In this document: piece by piece, positions 7,215-10,071 of the stretch
Numbering within the stretch: position 1 is the stretch's first letter
Layout of the letters: each line of letters starts with the position of its first letter
Assembly (NCBI GenBank): GCA_014380105.1
Contig: JACMKL010000368.1
Coordinates: 1-10,071, forward strand
Direction: 5' to 3'
Source of the DNA: Candidatus Melainabacteria bacterium
GTDB taxonomy: Bacteria > Cyanobacteriota > Vampirovibrionia > Obscuribacterales > Obscuribacteraceae
Length of the DNA: 10,071 nucleotides
Translations under genes and position numbers: made by a program
Notes under the pieces: generated by a model
Databases searched by the model: none
What the model was told of the DNA's origin: nothing
Seen by the model: the letters and a program-made list of their open reading frames with translations, nothing else

Positions 7215-10071
7215 GTGAACGAAAATCCAGATTCTACCTCCGCCACCAGGTCTTCGATTGGAGTCAACCGGGTGGCGGCTCTGGTCTTTATTCTGATCAG
7301 CCTGGCGGGCTTTTTAGCCTACGGCATGTTCAGGAAATCAGTATTTCCGGAAGCATCAATTGATATGAAGATCACAAGATCTGATGCATCGATGCGTTCA
7401 AAAGCACTCGCTAACAAACTTGGCTACTCAACTGACGGCTCGATTGATTCGACCATATTCGACATCGACGGTGATGCCAAGAATGTTCTGGAGTTCAATC
7501 TCGGCATAGAAAAAGCCAATAAGTTGATGCAGCAGGAGGTACCGGTTTGGCTGTGGGCAACTCGCATCTGCAAGCCTTTTAAAAAAGAAGAATTTTACTC
7601 TGACTGGACAGTCGATGGCACTCTTCAGCGCGTAAAGCACGTCTTTGACGACGACACAAGACTGCCTGACCTGACTCACGAACAAGCGCAAGCGATGGCG
7701 GAGGCTTTCATCAAAACCGAAGCCCACGAAGATTTGAGCGAATACGAATTGTTTGATCAAGGTACCGAAAAAGGTGTCGCTCGCACAGATCACCACTTTC
7801 GTTGGCGCAAAAGAAAATACGTAAAGTCAGAGATGATTGTTGAGGTAGAAGTCACAGGCAACGCTCTCCAGTTCTACGAAAAATCGTTATCGCCCTTTGA
7901 TTCTTGGAAGCGAGAATATCGCCATATACGCGAGTCGAACCAACTCCTCGGCGCAATTGCATCGATGCTGATGTTTGTCTTCATCGCTTTGACGATCGGC
8001 GCATTTGTCGTTGGCATAATGAAACACCAGCTGCGATGGCGCTTCGCATTGAGCGTGTCGGGCATCGTGGGCGTACTTTGCATTTTTGACAGATGGAACG
8101 ACTTTGGCAGCACAGTATATGAATACGAAACGAGCCAGAGTTTTGAGGGGTTTTTGTTAAAAACAGCTGCAATGAATATTGCGTTCGGTGCCTTCTCTTT
8201 TGTTTCGACAATGATTATGGCTGGAGCTGGCGAATATATTTATCGAATCAGCAAGCCCAAAGAAGCGGCCATGGAATACGTCTTTAATCCGCTTTCAAGA
8301 TTTAGTCAGTCACTTCTCAACAGAGTCGCAATCGGATACTTACTCTGTGGAGTAATGTTCTTCTGGTTGATTAGTTACTACACAATGGGCAGTCACTTCG
8401 GCTATTTCTGCCCTCTGGACGTTGATGACCACCGCATCATCGGCACCTTCTGCCCCGCACTCGGTGGCATGCTCCTAGGCATTAGTGCTGCAGGTCTTGA
8501 AGAAGTCGTTTGCCGCGTGGTGGCAATGAGTCTGATTGAAAGAGTGACAAAAAACTTTTGGATGGCAAATTTTGTACAAGCAATAATCTGGGGATTTGCA
8601 CACAGCGCATACCCTCAGCAACCATGCTATGCAAGGGGAGTCGAGCTTACAATCGTTGGGCTTTTCTTTGGTTGGATGTTTAAGCGGTACGGCTTTATTC
8701 CTGTTTTCCTTGCGCATTATTTATACGACGCGTTCCTCACTGTTCAAGCAATTTTCACATCCGGAAGAATTATTCAAATCATCCTTGCAGTAGGAATTTT
8801 AAGTCCGTTTACGTTCAGCATCCTGAGAAGCAAATATTTTCCAAGCAACGTCGCAGAGGCTCCACATGACCTCTTGAATGAAGAGGTCGTCACGGTCACT
8901 CCACCTCATATTCAAAACGTCGACTTGACCATTCCAAAGCCGCCTCCGTACGTTGCCCTTGCCAGCCCTGTGAGATTGCTGCTCGCCATTCTATTGATTA
9001 TCGGAACAGGTGCGGCGATTGGCTTCAACTCACCAAAAATAGGCGAAACAAAAAGTCTGACAATCACCAAATCTGATGCTCTCAAAAATGCTGCTCGCTT
9101 TATGAAGGGCGAAAATAAAAACGTCGAAGGATACACCGCAGTTGCCGATCCTAATATAAATCCAGACGATGATAATCGCGGCACGATGCAATTCATCTAT
9201 GAAAAATTGGGACTAGGAAAGACAAAAGAGCTGTACAACTCACTCTTTCCTTCAATTGGATATCACGTCAGATACTTCAAACCTGGTGAACCGAAAGAAT
9301 ATAACGTCTATCTAAATAATGATGGCACTAAGCGCGTAATTTTGGCGAAGACTTTAGACGGCGATGTCGGTGCAGAACCTAGTCGTGACGAAGCTTTAAA
9401 AATTTGCACAGACTATCTAATAAAAAACAGACCAGAATTTGGTCAACCAGTACTTGATTCAGAGACGATCATCAAAAGAAGCAAACGCATCGATTATAAG
9501 TTTTCATTCTTGCTGCCGAAGCTGGCAGTGCCAGGCGCACAAGCTGAAGCAAGCATGGAAACCAAGGGCGATGAACTATCAAAACTTACTTTAGGTTGGA
9601 AAATTCCTGACCATTGGTTACGCGAACAACAAAATGAAACTCCGCTGCAAACCGCAGCAAATATTTTCACGATCATTGTCATTGCAGTGGTAATTCTTTC
9701 CTCTCTAATATGGGGCGTCATCGCATTTAAGGCAACCCATGTGCCCTGGAAAATGACAGTTCTTCCAATCATTCTTGCCTGGGTAGCAGTTGCTACTCAA
9801 GTCGCTAACAAGCTTCAAGCATCTTTGATGAACTACAACACTGCTGAAAATCTGGAAAGCTTTTTCGTCCTACAAATAGCAACTCAATCAGTAGGTATTT
9901 TATTAACATTGATTTGCTGTGGTTTTCTTGCATTTTCAGCAGTCGCATGTTTGAAAAATTCTTTTCCAGTTGTTTACCAACGCCTTGCAGACGAGTGGAC
10001 AAAGCCTCTCGTTATCGATGCAGCTCTTGGAGCATATGGATTAGCTAGTTGCATCATGCTGCTCTCAACGC
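7215..10071 (+). CDS. Giant CPBP-family intramembrane glutamic protease with soluble PepSY-like domains (3' end outside window)
   Basis: The frame is open from GTG at 7215 to the right edge: 952 residues without a stop. GTG is chosen because the frame is closed by a stop at 7173-7175, no ATG lies between, and this start gives an N-terminal helix (20-37) matching its paralogue; the next ATG (7326) would delete it. No good Shine-Dalgarno is visible, and the start is 7 nt after the paaG-like stop, so translational coupling is possible. A soluble domain (about 40-240) precedes a membrane domain (about 242-560) with EEVVCR (Glu429, Glu430, Arg434), WGFAHS (His463) and HYLYD (His501, Asp505). Then come a helix (about 587-605), a second soluble domain (about 606-812) and at least four further hydrophobic segments to the edge. 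Motif spacing equals that of the left paralogue. Substrate is unknown. Confidence 0.88.
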   Translation, partial: MNENPDSTSATRSSIGVNRVAALVFILISLAGFLAYGMFRKSVFPEASIDMKITRSDASMRSKALANKLGYSTDGSIDSTIFDIDGDAKNVLEFNLGIEKANKLMQQEVPVWLWATRICKPFKKEEFYSDWTVDGTLQRVKHVFDDDTRLPDLTHEQAQAMAEAFIKTEAHEDLSEYELFDQGTEKGVARTDHHFRWRKRKYVKSEMIVEVEVTGNALQFYEKSLSPFDSWKREYRHIRESNQLLGAIASMLMFVFIALTIGAFVVGIMKHQLRWRFALSVSGIVGVLCIFDRWNDFGSTVYEYETSQSFEGFLLKTAAMNIAFGAFSFVSTMIMAGAGEYIYRISKPKEAAMEYVFNPLSRFSQSLLNRVAIGYLLCGVMFFWLISYYTMGSHFGYFCPLDVDDHRIIGTFCPALGGMLLGISAAGLEEVVCRVVAMSLIERVTKNFWMANFVQAIIWGFAHSAYPQQPCYARGVELTIVGLFFGWMFKRYGFIPVFLAHYLYDAFLTVQAIFTSGRIIQIILAVGILSPFTFSILRSKYFPSNVAEAPHDLLNEEVVTVTPPHIQNVDLTIPKPPPYVALASPVRLLLAILLIIGTGAAIGFNSPKIGETKSLTITKSDALKNAARFMKGENKNVEGYTAVADPNINPDDDNRGTMQFIYEKLGLGKTKELYNSLFPSIGYHVRYFKPGEPKEYNVYLNNDGTKRVILAKTLDGDVGAEPSRDEALKICTDYLIKNRPEFGQPVLDSETIIKRSKRIDYKFSFLLPKLAVPGAQAEASMETKGDELSKLTLGWKIPDHWLREQQNETPLQTAANIFTIIVIAVVILSSLIWGVIAFKATHVPWKMTVLPIILAWVAVATQVANKLQASLMNYNTAENLESFFVLQIATQSVGILLTLICCGFLAFSAVACLKNSFPVVYQRLADEWTKPLVIDAALGAYGLASCIMLLST

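Noticed and set aside
7428..9772. Minus-strand open frames (7428-7796, 7874-8211, 8475-8717, 8912-9196, 9494-9772) opposite the right protease.
   Set aside because: The plus strand is a single open frame with paralogue-supported motifs through all of them.
1..10071. Mobile element, CRISPR array, tRNA or rRNA.
   Set aside because: No transposase or integrase motifs, terminal inverted repeats, regularly spaced repeats or RNA-gene signatures were seen on either strand.

Overview
The window looks like a chromosomal segment of a bacterium with mid-range GC content. It is dominated by a catabolic gene cluster for aromatic acyl-CoA compounds, flanked on both sides by very large membrane proteins. 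I see no phage, transposon, plasmid, CRISPR, tRNA or rRNA signals. The lineage cannot be fixed from this sequence alone. Ordinary Shine-Dalgarno sequences precede most genes, and large CPBP proteins with soluble repeat domains would suit a poorly characterised environmental phylum, but that is only a guess.

Layout. (1) From the left edge to 2534, minus strand: the first 844 residues of a CPBP-family (CAAX protease-like) intramembrane glutamic protease, running off the left edge. (2) 2535-2853: a non-coding divergent region with a perfect 7-bp inverted repeat (2614-2637) and a pair of AGTCAAG repeats. (3) 2854-7207, plus strand: five tightly spaced genes. They are phenylacetate-CoA ligase (PaaK), a small EthD-family protein, a 6-oxocyclohexenecarbonyl-CoA-hydratase-like crotonase with a C-terminal zinc ribbon, a canonical two-glutamate enoyl-CoA hydratase (PaaF-like), and a PaaG-type ring-epoxide isomerase. 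(4) 7215 to the right edge, plus strand: a second giant CPBP protease, paralogous to the first, starting only 7 nt after the paaG-like stop and running off the right edge after 952 residues.

How the genes may work together. PaaK would activate phenylacetate or a related aromatic acid to its CoA thioester. The three crotonases have three different active-site arrangements and could handle successive steps: isomerisation of the ring-epoxide CoA (PaaG type), hydration of an enoyl-CoA (PaaF type), and hydration or hydrolytic ring opening of a cyclic dienoyl/oxo-CoA (BamA/Oah type). The PaaABCDE epoxidase, PaaZ, PaaH and PaaJ are not in the window, so the route is incomplete here and the true substrate is uncertain.

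The two flanking proteases are the most unusual part. Each has a signal-anchor-like N-terminal helix, a soluble domain with PepSY/YPEB-like repeats, a multi-helix CPBP core with EExxxR, FAH and HxxxD motifs, and then a second helix and second soluble domain. This is an internal duplication with a period of about 570 residues. Their catalytic spacing is identical, and both carry an unusually long conserved block after the FAH motif. Their position on both sides of the aromatic-CoA operon may reflect tandem duplication with the operon in between, or a functional link.
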